DNA of 64,000 bases from Anaerolineae bacterium (GTDB lineage Bacteria > Chloroflexota > Anaerolineae > Aggregatilineales > Phototrophicaceae). Below are positions 42,902 to 50,918 of this stretch, piece after piece. The position numbers and the translations under genes are program-made. Below the pieces are notes generated by a model. It was given only the letters and a program-made list of their open reading frames with translations. It did not search any database and was not told the origin of the DNA. The stretch spans positions 1 through 64,000 of the forward strand of contig JAJECX010000041.1 in NCBI GenBank assembly GCA_022821805.1, given 5' to 3'. Numbering within the stretch: the first letter of the stretch is position 1; each line of letters starts with the position of its first letter.

Positions 42902-43121
42902 TGAGAAGTGATTCTTCTTCGAGCATTCGCAAAAACTCGGCCGACGCTTTCGGCTTTATTCGAATTGGCGGAATGAATTTGAACTCTCGCTGGCTCTGTG
43001 AAAGGCGTTCCCATTCTTCATCCTGCTCTTTGGTCAACCCATCCGTTAGCAGCGCTACTACAGCGAGCTTCTGGTCATGATCCAACGCAAGTAATTCTTC
43101 TCGCAGTTTTGAGGCTATCAT
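42894..43121 (-). CDS. Small helical partner of the retropepsin-like protease
   Basis: The 75-residue acidic protein (MIASKLREELLALDHDQKLAVVALLTDGLTKEQDEEWERL...) has an antitoxin-like N-terminal helix and a basic Pro-rich middle, ending in an acidic helix. The start at 43121 has GGAGG 7-8 bases upstream. The longer frame from 43268 is rejected because it runs through the divergent promoter. It overlaps the protease gene, so the two form one unit. Confidence 0.6.
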   Translation of the reverse strand: MIASKLREELLALDHDQKLAVVALLTDGLTKEQDEEWERLSQSQREFKFIPPIRIKPKASAEFLRMLEEESLLNG

Positions 43122-43180
43122 AGACTGCCTCCAGTGTTTCCATACCCTGTAATCATACCACAAACCCACCGCGAGGTCGC

Positions 43181-43210
43181 TTGCTAGGACGCGACCATCT
43201 CGGTTACACT
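43181..43210 (+). promoter_or_regulatory. Putative promoter of the MoxR-type gene
   Basis: TTGCTA and TACACT are separated by 18 bp, 33 bp before the ATG at 43243. Confidence 0.5.
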
Positions 43211-43242
43211 GCAAATGCCGAAGCGAAACGGAAGCCACCTCC

Positions 43243-44193
43243 ATGTTTGAAGACGTGCAGCAAGTCACCGAAGCCCTTTGTCATGAGCAATACATCGCCA
43301 CTGACGAAATCGCCACTGTCGTCTTCCTGGCGGATAAGCTGGGCAAGCCGCTGCTGGTCGAGGGTCCGGCCGGGGTCGGCAAGACCGAGCTGGCAAAGGC
43401 TTGGTCAGGCGCTTCGAGCAAGCCTCTGATCCGCCTGCAATGTTACGAGGGACTGGACGAAAACAAAGCGCTCTATGAGTGGGAATACGCCAAGCAAATG
43501 CTCTACACGCAGCTGTTGCGGGACAAGCTGAGCGACTTGCTGGCTGCCGCCGATACTTTGCGCGCTGCTGCCGACCGCCTGGGCGAGGAGGACGATGTCT
43601 TCTTCAGCGAGCGCTTCCTGCTGGCGCGCCCCTTGCTGGCGGCGCTGCTGAGTGAAGAGCCGGTTCTGCTGCTCATCGACGAAATCGACCGCGCCGATGC
43701 CGAATTTGAAGCCTTCTTGCTGGAGATCCTGAGTGATTTCCAGGTGTCGATCCCCGAGCTGGGCACGGTAACGGCGCTGCATTACCCCAGCGTCGTTTTG
43801 ACCAGCAACAACACGCGCGAGCTTTCGGAAGCGCTAAAGCGGCGCTGCCTCTACCTTTTCGTCGATTACCCGACGCATGAAGCCGAACTCAATATCGTGC
43901 AGATGCGCGTGCCGGAACTGGACGACAAGCTGGCGCGCCAGACGGTCGATGTCGTGCAAGGCATGCGGCGGATGGATCTGAAAAAGAATCCCAGCGTCTC
44001 CGAGACGATTGATTGGGCGAAGGCGCTGGTGACGCTGAATGCCAACAGCATCGATCAGAAGACGCTTGAGACCACCTTGACCGTGCTGCTCAAGCACGAA
44101 AGCGATGTGCAGAAGGCGCGCCGCCAGATCATGCGCGGGGGCAGCGACGACCGCTTTGAAAGCCGCGGTCGGCGCCGCTCCGATTGGAATTAG
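43243..44193 (+). CDS. MoxR-type AAA+ ATPase
   Basis: The 316-residue AAA ATPase has Walker A GPAGVGKT (41-48), Walker B PVLLLIDEIDRADAEFEAFL, sensor 1 LTSNNTRELSEALKRRC. MoxR/CoxD-type ATPases act as chaperones with VWA-domain partners (CoxE) to insert metal cofactors or activate enzymes. The likely CoxE-like partner is at 50919, about 6.7 kb away rather than adjacent. The last 30 residues are Arg/Gly-rich. Confidence 0.88.
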   Translation: MFEDVQQVTEALCHEQYIATDEIATVVFLADKLGKPLLVEGPAGVGKTELAKAWSGASSKPLIRLQCYEGLDENKALYEWEYAKQMLYTQLLRDKLSDLLAAADTLRAAADRLGEEDDVFFSERFLLARPLLAALLSEEPVLLLIDEIDRADAEFEAFLLEILSDFQVSIPELGTVTALHYPSVVLTSNNTRELSEALKRRCLYLFVDYPTHEAELNIVQMRVPELDDKLARQTVDVVQGMRRMDLKKNPSVSETIDWAKALVTLNANSIDQKTLETTLTVLLKHESDVQKARRQIMRGGSDDRFESRGRRRSDWN

Positions 44194-44270
44194 CCGCCGG
44201 TCAGGGGCTGGAAATTCGACAAGATCTGGCTACACTTTGATGCTCATTTAGTCCGGAATCAACAGGCAAT

Positions 44271-44894
44271 ATGAGTGAATCCAAAGCATTGGCAGGCAGG
44301 CCACAGGGCATTGCGCGCTCGGTCTCCCGCTTCCCCATCAGCCTGTATCGGCTGGGTTGGAGCGGCGTCTTGGGCTGGCTGCCCATGCTTGTCATGACGA
44401 CAAGGGGCCGCCGGAGCGGCGCCCCGCGTCACGTCATGGTCGAGTTTCGGCGGCATGGCAGCAAGTATTATGTCTTTTCCGGTTGGGGCGAGCGCACGGA
44501 TTGGTATCGTAACTTGCTAAAGCATCCGCGCGTGACGATTCAGCATGGGGCGCATGTATTTGCGGCTGAGGCTAAGCCGGTGCGAGACAACGCCGAGGCG
44601 CTGCGGGCGCTTTACCTTTTCACGCGCAACTCCTGGCTGTATGAGCGCGTCTTCGCTGGCATGAGCTCGGCGCAGGCGGCTGATCTGAATTCGCTGGCGG
44701 ATGTCGCTCAGGAATTTACTTTGGTGCGCCTGGAGCCAACTGACGACGCGCCGGAACTGCCGCCGGTCGAACTATATGACCAGCAGACGCGCCAGATCGC
44801 GACCATTGTCGCGCTGATCGCGCTCATCAGAATATTACTTGCGCTGCTTCGCCTTGCGCTTCCGCTTCGAAACGGCAAGCGCGAAGGGTTTTGA
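44271..44894 (+). CDS. Deazaflavin (F420)-dependent nitroreductase-family protein
   Basis: The 207-residue protein has the DDN/split-barrel features: PMLVMTTRGRRSGAPRHVMVEFRRHGSKYYVFSGWGERTDWYRNLLKHPRVTIQHG. The family binds F420 and reduces various substrates. The C-terminus adds an apparent transmembrane helix (IATIVALIALIRILLALLRLAL) and basic tail, suggesting membrane attachment. A second, shorter relative lies at 49158. Confidence 0.85.
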   Translation: MSESKALAGRPQGIARSVSRFPISLYRLGWSGVLGWLPMLVMTTRGRRSGAPRHVMVEFRRHGSKYYVFSGWGERTDWYRNLLKHPRVTIQHGAHVFAAEAKPVRDNAEALRALYLFTRNSWLYERVFAGMSSAQAADLNSLADVAQEFTLVRLEPTDDAPELPPVELYDQQTRQIATIVALIALIRILLALLRLALPLRNGKREGF

Positions 44895-44923
44895 ACGCGC
44901 GGATGTCCTCGCGGCATCAAATT

Positions 44924-46444
44924 TCAGACATCAAACTCGACGCCCTGCGCCAAGGGCAGCGCGCCAGAGTAATTGATCGTATTGGTCTGGCGCCGCATAT
45001 AGGCTTTCCAGGCATCAGAGCCAGCTTCGCGCCCGCCGCCCGTATCCTTTTCGCCGCCGAACGCGCCTCCGATCTCCGCGCCGCTGGTGCCGATGTTGAC
45101 GTTGGCGATGCCGCAATCCGAGCCGGCGTGACCCAGAAACGCTTCGGCGCTGGCCAAATCACGCGTGAAGATTGCGCTTGAAAGCCCCTGCGGCACAGCG
45201 TTATGCAGGGCGATGGCTTCATCGAGCGTCTCATACTCCATGATGTAGAGGATGGGCGCGAAGGTCTCTTCGCAGACGAGCGCCGTCTGGCTGGGCATGC
45301 GGATGATCGTTGGCTCGACGAAGTTGTCGCCGACATGGGGCAGGCGGCGGCCGCCGGTTAGCACTTTGCCGCCATCGGATTGCGCCCGCTTCACCGCCGC
45401 CATCATCGACTCGACTGCCCCCGCGTTGACCAGCGGTCCCATCAGCACGCTTTCGTCCATCGGGTCGCCGATCGGCACGGTTTTGTAGGCGCGCGTCAAC
45501 CGGTCGCAAAGCTCGTCGAGGATCGGGCGCTGGACGATCAGCCGGCGCGTGCTGGTGCAGCGCTGCCCAGCGGCGCCGACGGCGCCGAAGACGATCGCCC
45601 GCGTCGCCAAGTCGAGGTCGGCATCGGCGCTGACGATGATGCCGTTGTTGCCGCCCAGCTCGAGGATACAGCGCCCCAAACGTCCCGCCACTCGCTGCGC
45701 CACGCGCCTGCCTACGCGCACGGAGCCGGTGAAGCTGATCAGGGGCAGGCGCTTGTCGCTGGTCATGCGCTCGCCGACTTCGTCATTTTCGCCGATGACC
45801 AAGTTGAACAGGCCGGCGACGCCGTATTTCGCCATCACGCGATTGCAGATATGCTGCACCGCGATCGCGGTCAGTGGCGCAGCGGGTGAGGGTTTCCAGA
45901 TCATGGTATTGCCGCAGACAGCCGCAATTGCCGCGTTCCACGACCAAACGGCAACGGGAAAGTTGAAGGCGGTGATGATTCCAATGGGACCGAGCGGGTG
46001 CCATTGCTCATACATGCGGTGTCCGGGGCGCTCGGAGTGCATCGTCAAACCGTAAAGCTGGCGCGACAAGCCGACGGCGAAATCACAGATGTCGATCATC
46101 TCCTGCACTTCGCCCAGACCTTCAGTCCGTATTTTGCCATTTTCCAGCGAAACCAATTCGCCCAGCGGTTCCTTGTATTGGCGCAAGGCATTGCCTAAAT
46201 CGCGGATGACCTCGCCGCGTTTCGGCGCCGGCAGCATGCGCCAGGTCTCGAAAGCGGATTGCGCCGCCGCCACCGCCAAGTCGTAATCGGCGGACGTCGC
46301 TTGCCTGACTTTGGCGATCGTTTCGTTCGTCGCCGGATTGATTGATGGCAACTCGGCGCCATCACCCTGAATCCAGCCGTCGCTGCCGGCATAAGCGCCA
46401 GAATTGACCGCTTCAATGCCGAGCCTATTCAAGATATCGTTCAT
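44924..46444 (-). CDS. Aldehyde dehydrogenase, ALDH7 (aminoadipate-semialdehyde) type
   Basis: The 506-residue NAD-dependent dehydrogenase has N161 (AFNFPVAVW), E262 (LELGGNN) and the catalytic C296 (AGQRCTSTR). The C-terminal segment SDCGIANVNIGTSGAEIGGAFGGEKDTGGGREAGSD is characteristic of ALDH7/piperideine-6-carboxylate dehydrogenases that oxidise alpha-aminoadipic semialdehyde in lysine catabolism. It is a lone gene here. Confidence 0.93.
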   Translation of the reverse strand: MNDILNRLGIEAVNSGAYAGSDGWIQGDGAELPSINPATNETIAKVRQATSADYDLAVAAAQSAFETWRMLPAPKRGEVIRDLGNALRQYKEPLGELVSLENGKIRTEGLGEVQEMIDICDFAVGLSRQLYGLTMHSERPGHRMYEQWHPLGPIGIITAFNFPVAVWSWNAAIAAVCGNTMIWKPSPAAPLTAIAVQHICNRVMAKYGVAGLFNLVIGENDEVGERMTSDKRLPLISFTGSVRVGRRVAQRVAGRLGRCILELGGNNGIIVSADADLDLATRAIVFGAVGAAGQRCTSTRRLIVQRPILDELCDRLTRAYKTVPIGDPMDESVLMGPLVNAGAVESMMAAVKRAQSDGGKVLTGGRRLPHVGDNFVEPTIIRMPSQTALVCEETFAPILYIMEYETLDEAIALHNAVPQGLSSAIFTRDLASAEAFLGHAGSDCGIANVNIGTSGAEIGGAFGGEKDTGGGREAGSDAWKAYMRRQTNTINYSGALPLAQGVEFDV

Positions 46445-46555
46445 CAGACCTTACCCCCGTCCCCTGACCTCTTCCGCCACAAAGAGCTGGCGAGCGGACA
46501 CCTTTTCGTTGGGCAAGAATTTGCCACAAACATGTGCCTTTGATGACAACTTTGG

Positions 46556-46576
46556 GGGCGAGCCACCGGCTCGCCC
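46556..46576. repeat. Palindromic repeat, family B variant
   Basis: GGGCGAGCC-ACC-GGCTCGCCC is a perfect 9-bp stem with a 3-base loop, followed by GTACA. Confidence 0.75.
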
Positions 46577-46598
46577 GTACACACAATTCTCAAGCGGC

Positions 46599-46619
46599 GG
46601 GCGACCCAATGGGTCGCCC
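46599..46619. repeat. Palindromic repeat, family B
   Basis: GGGCGACCC-AAT-GGGTCGCCC is a perfect 9-bp stem followed by CTACA, only 23 bp after the previous copy. Confidence 0.8.
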
Positions 46620-46733
46620 CTACAATTTCCGCCAGGAGAGACCGTTATGTTTCGAGTTCTAACGTAGCGCTTTCATATCCAATCATTTCAAATATGTCCG
46701 CTCCTCAGCCCACAAGTAGGGAAGAGGAGCCTA

Positions 46734-47408
46734 TTATGGGCTCTTCAGATAGACTGGCGCGACGCGCTCGGCCGGGAAAGCGTTCGCGCCGCCCGCGCGC
46801 AAGCGCCGCCAGGCGATATCGGCCAGAAAGCCAGCGCGGCGCAAGCGCTCGGCTGCTGGCGCCAGTTCAATCACCGCGCCATCTTCTTGCGCCAACTGTA
46901 TGGTCGCCAGCCCGGTGGACGAGACTTCGCCGCTCACTCGAATCGGACATTCGAAATATGCCAGAATCTCTTCCCAGTTGCTAATTTGCGGCGCGCGCCG
47001 CTCTACCCAGGCATCGTCTTCACGGCGGTATTCAGCCCAGATGACCCGCTCCCGCCCGGCTGATACCGTGGCGACGAGCGGCAGATCGTCATGGTGACGC
47101 GCCTGTGAGGCGACGACAGTTTCCAGCGCCGTGACTGGTACCAAGGGCAGGTTAAATGGGGCTGCCATGCCCTTCGCCAGCGCCACGCCGATACGCACGC
47201 CGGTATAGGAACCGGGACCGACCGAAACCGCCAGCGTCGTCAAATCTTTGCTGCCAAAGCCCGTTTGCGCCATGGTTCCTTTGATGACAGGCGCCAAGAG
47301 CGCGCTGTGCTGTCGGCCCGCGTGCATCGTAGTCTCCGCGATCAGCGCGTCGCCGTCATGCAGGGCGATGCTTAGGATCTGCGTCGCGGTGTCGATCGCC
47401 AGTAACAT
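46734..47408 (-). CDS. tsaB: tRNA t6A37 biosynthesis protein TsaB
   Basis: This 224-residue ASKHA-fold protein partners TsaD in threonylcarbamoyl-adenosine formation. It begins MLLAIDTATQILSIAL, with the HSALLAPVIKGTM and SVGPGSYTGVRIGVALAKGMA motifs. A GGAGC site before the ATG at 47408 sets the start; the longer frame begins inside tsaE. It lies 7 bp downstream of tsaE, as one operon. Confidence 0.93.
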   Translation of the reverse strand: MLLAIDTATQILSIALHDGDALIAETTMHAGRQHSALLAPVIKGTMAQTGFGSKDLTTLAVSVGPGSYTGVRIGVALAKGMAAPFNLPLVPVTALETVVASQARHHDDLPLVATVSAGRERVIWAEYRREDDAWVERRAPQISNWEEILAYFECPIRVSGEVSSTGLATIQLAQEDGAVIELAPAAERLRRAGFLADIAWRRLRAGGANAFPAERVAPVYLKSP

Positions 47409-47415
47409 GTAGCTC

Positions 47416-47928
47416 CTACAGCAGCTCGCCGGAGAGCGCATCGATCAGCGCTCGGTAGCGCTCGCCCTGCGCCACGAACTCCAACTCGCGCGTATCGTCA
47501 TGGCGCATCGTGATGTCAATCCAAAGACGCTCTGCTGGCAGAAGGTCCAGGATCCGCTCGGGCCATTCGAAGATGACAGCGTCGCCGCTATCAAGGATAT
47601 CGTCGATACCCAAGGTCTCGGCTTCGCGCGCGCCCGTAATGCGATAGAAGTCGATATGATAGAGTCGCGCGTTATCGGCGGGGCGCTCGTGCTCATGCGC
47701 CAGGTTGTAGGTTGGGCTGCTCAAAGGCACAGCAGCGCCCCAGCCGGCGCCGATGCCGCGACTGAGAACGGTCTTGCCCGCGCCCATTTCGCCGGACAGG
47801 CAGATGACATCGCCCGGCGCCAATAGCGCGCCGAGCGCCGCGCCGATAGCTTCTGTGCGCTTCGCCGTTCCGCTCTTGATAAGTCGTTCACACTGTCGCG
47901 CAAGGGTCATGGGGAGGCTTGGCAGCAT
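47416..47928 (-). CDS. tsaE: tRNA t6A37 biosynthesis ATPase TsaE
   Basis: The 170-residue P-loop ATPase has GEMGAGKT (46-53) and the family motifs PLSSPTYNLAHEHE, LYHIDFYRI and VIFEWPERI. It supports the TsaBD complex. ATGs at 47928 or 47910 could both serve. First gene of the tsaE-tsaB pair. Confidence 0.93.
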   Translation of the reverse strand: MLPSLPMTLARQCERLIKSGTAKRTEAIGAALGALLAPGDVICLSGEMGAGKTVLSRGIGAGWGAAVPLSSPTYNLAHEHERPADNARLYHIDFYRITGAREAETLGIDDILDSGDAVIFEWPERILDLLPAERLWIDITMRHDDTRELEFVAQGERYRALIDALSGELL

Positions 47929-47951
47929 CGCCTGTTTCGGTCTTGGACGCT

Positions 47952-47957
47952 ATTATA
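47952..47957 (-). promoter_or_regulatory. Consensus -10 element of the tsaE-tsaB operon
   Basis: TATAAT is read on the minus strand, 24 bp upstream of the tsaE ATG, with no clear -35. It lies back-to-back with the promoter at 48006. Confidence 0.45.
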
Positions 47958-48005
47958 CACACAGTGGCTCGCGAATTTGACCGCAGCATTCGCGCCCTTC
48001 GTCGC

Positions 48006-48034
48006 TTGAGCGCGCAACCCAAGTGGGCTATACT
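48006..48034 (+). promoter_or_regulatory. Sigma-70-type promoter of the roadblock gene
   Basis: TTGAGC and TATACT are separated by exactly 17 bp. The -10 overlaps the first ATG of the downstream frame, so translation must begin further in. Confidence 0.6.
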
Positions 48035-48085
48035 GCCCTTGCATGGACGAATTGCGGCTGTTCGAAAACGAAAGATTGTCGAGAC

Positions 48086-48490
48086 GTGGCGCGCAGTGAG
48101 CGAGGCGACGCCCTGGAAGCGGCGCTGCGCCGGCTGGGCATGATTGTCGATGGCGTGACTGCCAGCGTAGTCGTCAGCGAAGACGGACTCGCCCTCGCCG
48201 CCTACCCCGACAGTGAAGACGGAAGCGGGCGCGATGGCGCCGTGAACCCGGCGCAGGTGGCGGCGGTATCGGCGACCTTGGCGGCGCTGGCTGAGAGAAG
48301 TCTCGACCGGTTGGCGCAGGGCGAATTGGGGCGGCTGCTGCTGGAAGGGGAGGCTGGAACTTTGCTAAGCTGCCCGGCCGGTGATGTGATCCTGGCGCTG
48401 TTGGTGGAAAAGGAAGCGAGCATGGGTCACGTACTCTTCGCCGCGCAGAAAGCCGCGGCGGAAATCGAAGCTATCCTCGCAAGACGATGA
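48086..48490 (+). CDS. Roadblock/LC7-domain protein
   Basis: The 134-residue protein has the MglB/roadblock pattern: EAALRRLGMIVDGVTASVVVSEDGLALAAYP, a central helix, then LLLEGEAGTLLSCPAGDVILALLVEKEASMGHVLFAAQKAAAEIEAIL. Such proteins regulate small GTPases or act in cell polarity and gas-vesicle/regulatory systems. GTG start at 48086 chosen because the in-frame ATG at 48023 lies inside the promoter. No GTPase gene is adjacent. Confidence 0.75.
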   Translation: MARSERGDALEAALRRLGMIVDGVTASVVVSEDGLALAAYPDSEDGSGRDGAVNPAQVAAVSATLAALAERSLDRLAQGELGRLLLEGEAGTLLSCPAGDVILALLVEKEASMGHVLFAAQKAAAEIEAILARR

Positions 48491-48532
48491 CGCGGCGCGG
48501 ATTCTCACGAAGCTGATAAGCGCCGACGCAGT

Positions 48533-49054
48533 TCAGATTTGATGGAAAGCATCATGAAAACGGACGTGCCCGCGGACCTCAGCGAGAGCGCCCTCGTCCA
48601 GAACCGCTACCATAAAGTGCTCATGGCGACTTTCGTCTTCGACATAATCGGAAGTGAAGCCGAGCGGCTGCGCGGGCTGATAGCCGAAACGGGGATAATA
48701 GCGCGGGCTTCCCACCAGGAACACCAGCCCATACTCCGTATTGCTCATCGCCTCCAATCCAGCGCGCACCAGCGCTGATCCGATGCCTCGACCTTGGTAG
48801 CGAGGCAAGACCCCAATTGGACCCAAGGCGGGAAAACACCGCACGATGTCGCTGTCTGTGACAGTTACAAGGCTATAGGCGGCGTGACCGACGATTGTGT
48901 CATTCATTTCCGCCACATGAGACAGGATCAACTCCTCTTCAGCGCGCAACTGATTGACCAGTTCGGCGTGCGCTTGTCCCTCGAAGGCGGCAGCTTCGAT
49001 CTCGTAAATTGCTTCTATGTCCGACGGTATTTCCGCTCGTATCGTAATCGACAT
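48533..49054 (-). CDS. GNAT family N-acetyltransferase
   Basis: The 173-residue acetyltransferase has the acetyl-CoA motif ALGPIGVLPRYQGRGIGSALVRAGLEAM and the YhbS-like pattern GSPRYYPRFGYQPAQPLGF. Substrate is unknown. It is divergent from the next gene. Confidence 0.9.
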   Translation of the reverse strand: MSITIRAEIPSDIEAIYEIEAAAFEGQAHAELVNQLRAEEELILSHVAEMNDTIVGHAAYSLVTVTDSDIVRCFPALGPIGVLPRYQGRGIGSALVRAGLEAMSNTEYGLVFLVGSPRYYPRFGYQPAQPLGFTSDYVEDESRHEHFMVAVLDEGALAEVRGHVRFHDAFHQI

Positions 49055-49157
49055 GAACTTGCCTCAGTCTCATTATGGTTGCATCGCGCGCGCCCCTGCA
49101 TCAGAATAGCGCAGAAGTTCATTGCGCATAATATCACGTCGTTACGGAGAAATCGTT

Positions 49158-49481
49158 ATGGCAGGCGAGACTTACCTATATCTCACCACAACCGGACAAC
49201 GAAGCGGCAAAAGCCACGTTATCGAAATCTGGTATATCGAGCATGAGGGCTGCTACTACATCGTCTCCGAAAAGCGCGAAGGCGCCCACTGGGTTCGGAA
49301 CATTCGCGCCAATCCTGCGATTCGCTTCCGCCTGGGAACCGGCATGAATGATGGCGGCGCGGACGTGGATGGCGTGGCTTCGATTCCGGAGGAGGCTGCG
49401 CTCATAGCCGCGGTCAAAGAAAAGATGGATGCAAAATACGGCTGGAGCAATGGGCTGGTCGTCGGCATCTGCCGCGGTTGA
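49158..49481 (+). CDS. Small deazaflavin-dependent nitroreductase-family protein
   Basis: The 107-residue split-barrel protein (YLYLTTTGQRSGKSHVIEIWYIEHEGCYYIVSEKREGAHWVRNIRANPAIRFRLG) is a compact member of the DDN/PNPOx-like family. The ATG at 49158 has GGAG 9-12 bases upstream. Lacks the extra membrane tail of the relative at 44271. Confidence 0.8.
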   Translation: MAGETYLYLTTTGQRSGKSHVIEIWYIEHEGCYYIVSEKREGAHWVRNIRANPAIRFRLGTGMNDGGADVDGVASIPEEAALIAAVKEKMDAKYGWSNGLVVGICRG

Positions 49482-49532
49482 ATTCCGCCATATAGGAGAG
49501 CGCCGCTGCTGGTTTCCTCGTTCTCGCCGGGA

Positions 49533-50738
49533 TCAGTTTTGTGGCTCAAGCCAGCGCGTCGAGGCATCGCCGTCGGCGACCCAGCCGAAACTTCCTCCGG
49601 TTAGTTCAGCGCGCCACCAGCGGTGATCCTCGCCACAGACGGGACCGCCAACGAGGTTGAGCGAGTTACCGGCAGGAGCCTGAAACACGACGGTGGAAGC
49701 GGTCTCCGGCGTCGCGTACAGCTTGAGCGCAGCGCCTGCAGCCGGCGTGACCAGAGCGCGCATACCGATCTCTAGCGCAGTCGGCAGCATGCCATCACAA
49801 CCGGTGTCGATAGTGAAATCCAGTGATTCCCGCGGTTCGGTTTCCATAACGTAGAAGACGCCGGCGGCATAGTTGCCTTCGTCAGCGCTGCCGACCCAAA
49901 CGTCATACAGCCCGGTGAGCGCGAAACGGAAGGCGATGCCGGGGTTAGTACCGAGATGATCATCGCTGCAATGCCAACTGCCATCTGCCGCGTTCGCCAG
50001 GAGCGTCATATCGGCTGGGCTGTCGACGGCGAACCAAATCTCGTCGAAGACATCGCTTAGGTAGACGCTGAAATCGGGCGTTTCGGCGACGTAGCCGCGA
50101 CATTGCTCGCCGGCGATGTGGTCGGCGACCGGATTGCGTCCGCCACCGGTGAGTTGAATTGTGAAGGGAGACGGCGCGAAACCAGGCGCCAGCGTCGTTT
50201 CGCCGTACAGCGGATCGCGCGCCGGGTCGGGACCGGTCGCCGTTGTGGGCAGCGCTTCGGGCGCCGCTTCGGAAATGTACAAGACGCTCTCATCGTAGGT
50301 CTCGGCTGAGTAGCTTCCGATCCACAGGCGATAGGCTCCGGGTGGCGGATTGTGCAAGACCAGGGCTGGATTCAAGCCGTTGGTGTCATCATTGCATGCC
50401 CAGCTGCCGTTGGGCAAATTCATGATGAGGGTGGTGTCTTCGGCGCTGGCGATCAGAAAGGTGATTCGATTGAATTCGTCAGTCAGTTCGATCAGAAAAT
50501 CTGGATCACTAGCGGCGTAACCCAGACAGTTATCGCCGAGGCGCAGCGACTTCACCTCGATGTCGCCGCCGCTTAGCGCATCCCGAGTGAAGGGCGACGT
50601 AGCAAAGCCGGGCGCCAGAACGTGGCTGCCGTAGCGGGGATCGCCCGCCGGGTTCAGATGGGTTTGAGCCGAACAGAGCACTGTCACGGTGAGCGAGAGT
50701 ACGACGGCGAATGTCGTTCTGTCGAGTTTGACGAACAA
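49533..50738 (-). CDS. Secreted protein with two beta-sandwich repeats and a C-terminal SH3-like domain
   Basis: The 401-residue protein has a signal peptide near the N-terminus (TTFAVVLSLTVTVLCSAQ). Two ~125-residue repeats follow, each opening DPxYGxxxLAPGFAxSPF (from about 33 and 175) and containing GxWxCxDDxxGxNP and YxxWxGSxxxxxY, like pre-peptidase C-terminal or GEVED-type folds. A bacterial SH3-like domain ends the chain (about 330-401). Probably cell-surface or exported. No enzymatic motif. Confidence 0.75.
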   Translation of the reverse strand: MFVKLDRTTFAVVLSLTVTVLCSAQTHLNPAGDPRYGSHVLAPGFATSPFTRDALSGGDIEVKSLRLGDNCLGYAASDPDFLIELTDEFNRITFLIASAEDTTLIMNLPNGSWACNDDTNGLNPALVLHNPPPGAYRLWIGSYSAETYDESVLYISEAAPEALPTTATGPDPARDPLYGETTLAPGFAPSPFTIQLTGGGRNPVADHIAGEQCRGYVAETPDFSVYLSDVFDEIWFAVDSPADMTLLANAADGSWHCSDDHLGTNPGIAFRFALTGLYDVWVGSADEGNYAAGVFYVMETEPRESLDFTIDTGCDGMLPTALEIGMRALVTPAAGAALKLYATPETASTVVFQAPAGNSLNLVGGPVCGEDHRWWRAELTGGSFGWVADGDASTRWLEPQN

Positions 50739-50845
50739 GACCTTTCCTTCTGACTCGCTTCTTTCTCAACATTCAAATTAATTATATGGCGAAACAGGAA
50801 AGTCGGCTTTGCGCCGCTCATAATGACAGCCGTGGAGCGATAGTT

Positions 50846-50874
50846 TTGCCAAGCGCGTCCTGTTGGTTTACTAT
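50846..50874 (+). promoter_or_regulatory. Sigma-70-type promoter of the VWA gene
   Basis: TTGCCA and TACTAT are separated by exactly 17 bp, 45 bp before the ATG at 50919. Confidence 0.55.
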
Positions 50875-50918
50875 TTGAGATACAACTCCGTAGCAGTTGA
50901 GCAGCAAGGTCCGCGCCC

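Larger units (their letters stand above)
46445..46733. other. Intergenic region with repeat fragments
   Basis: No gene is supported. It holds a short family A fragment near 46450-46480 (CCCCCGTCCCCTGACCTCTTCC) and two family B palindromes. Confidence 0.6.
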
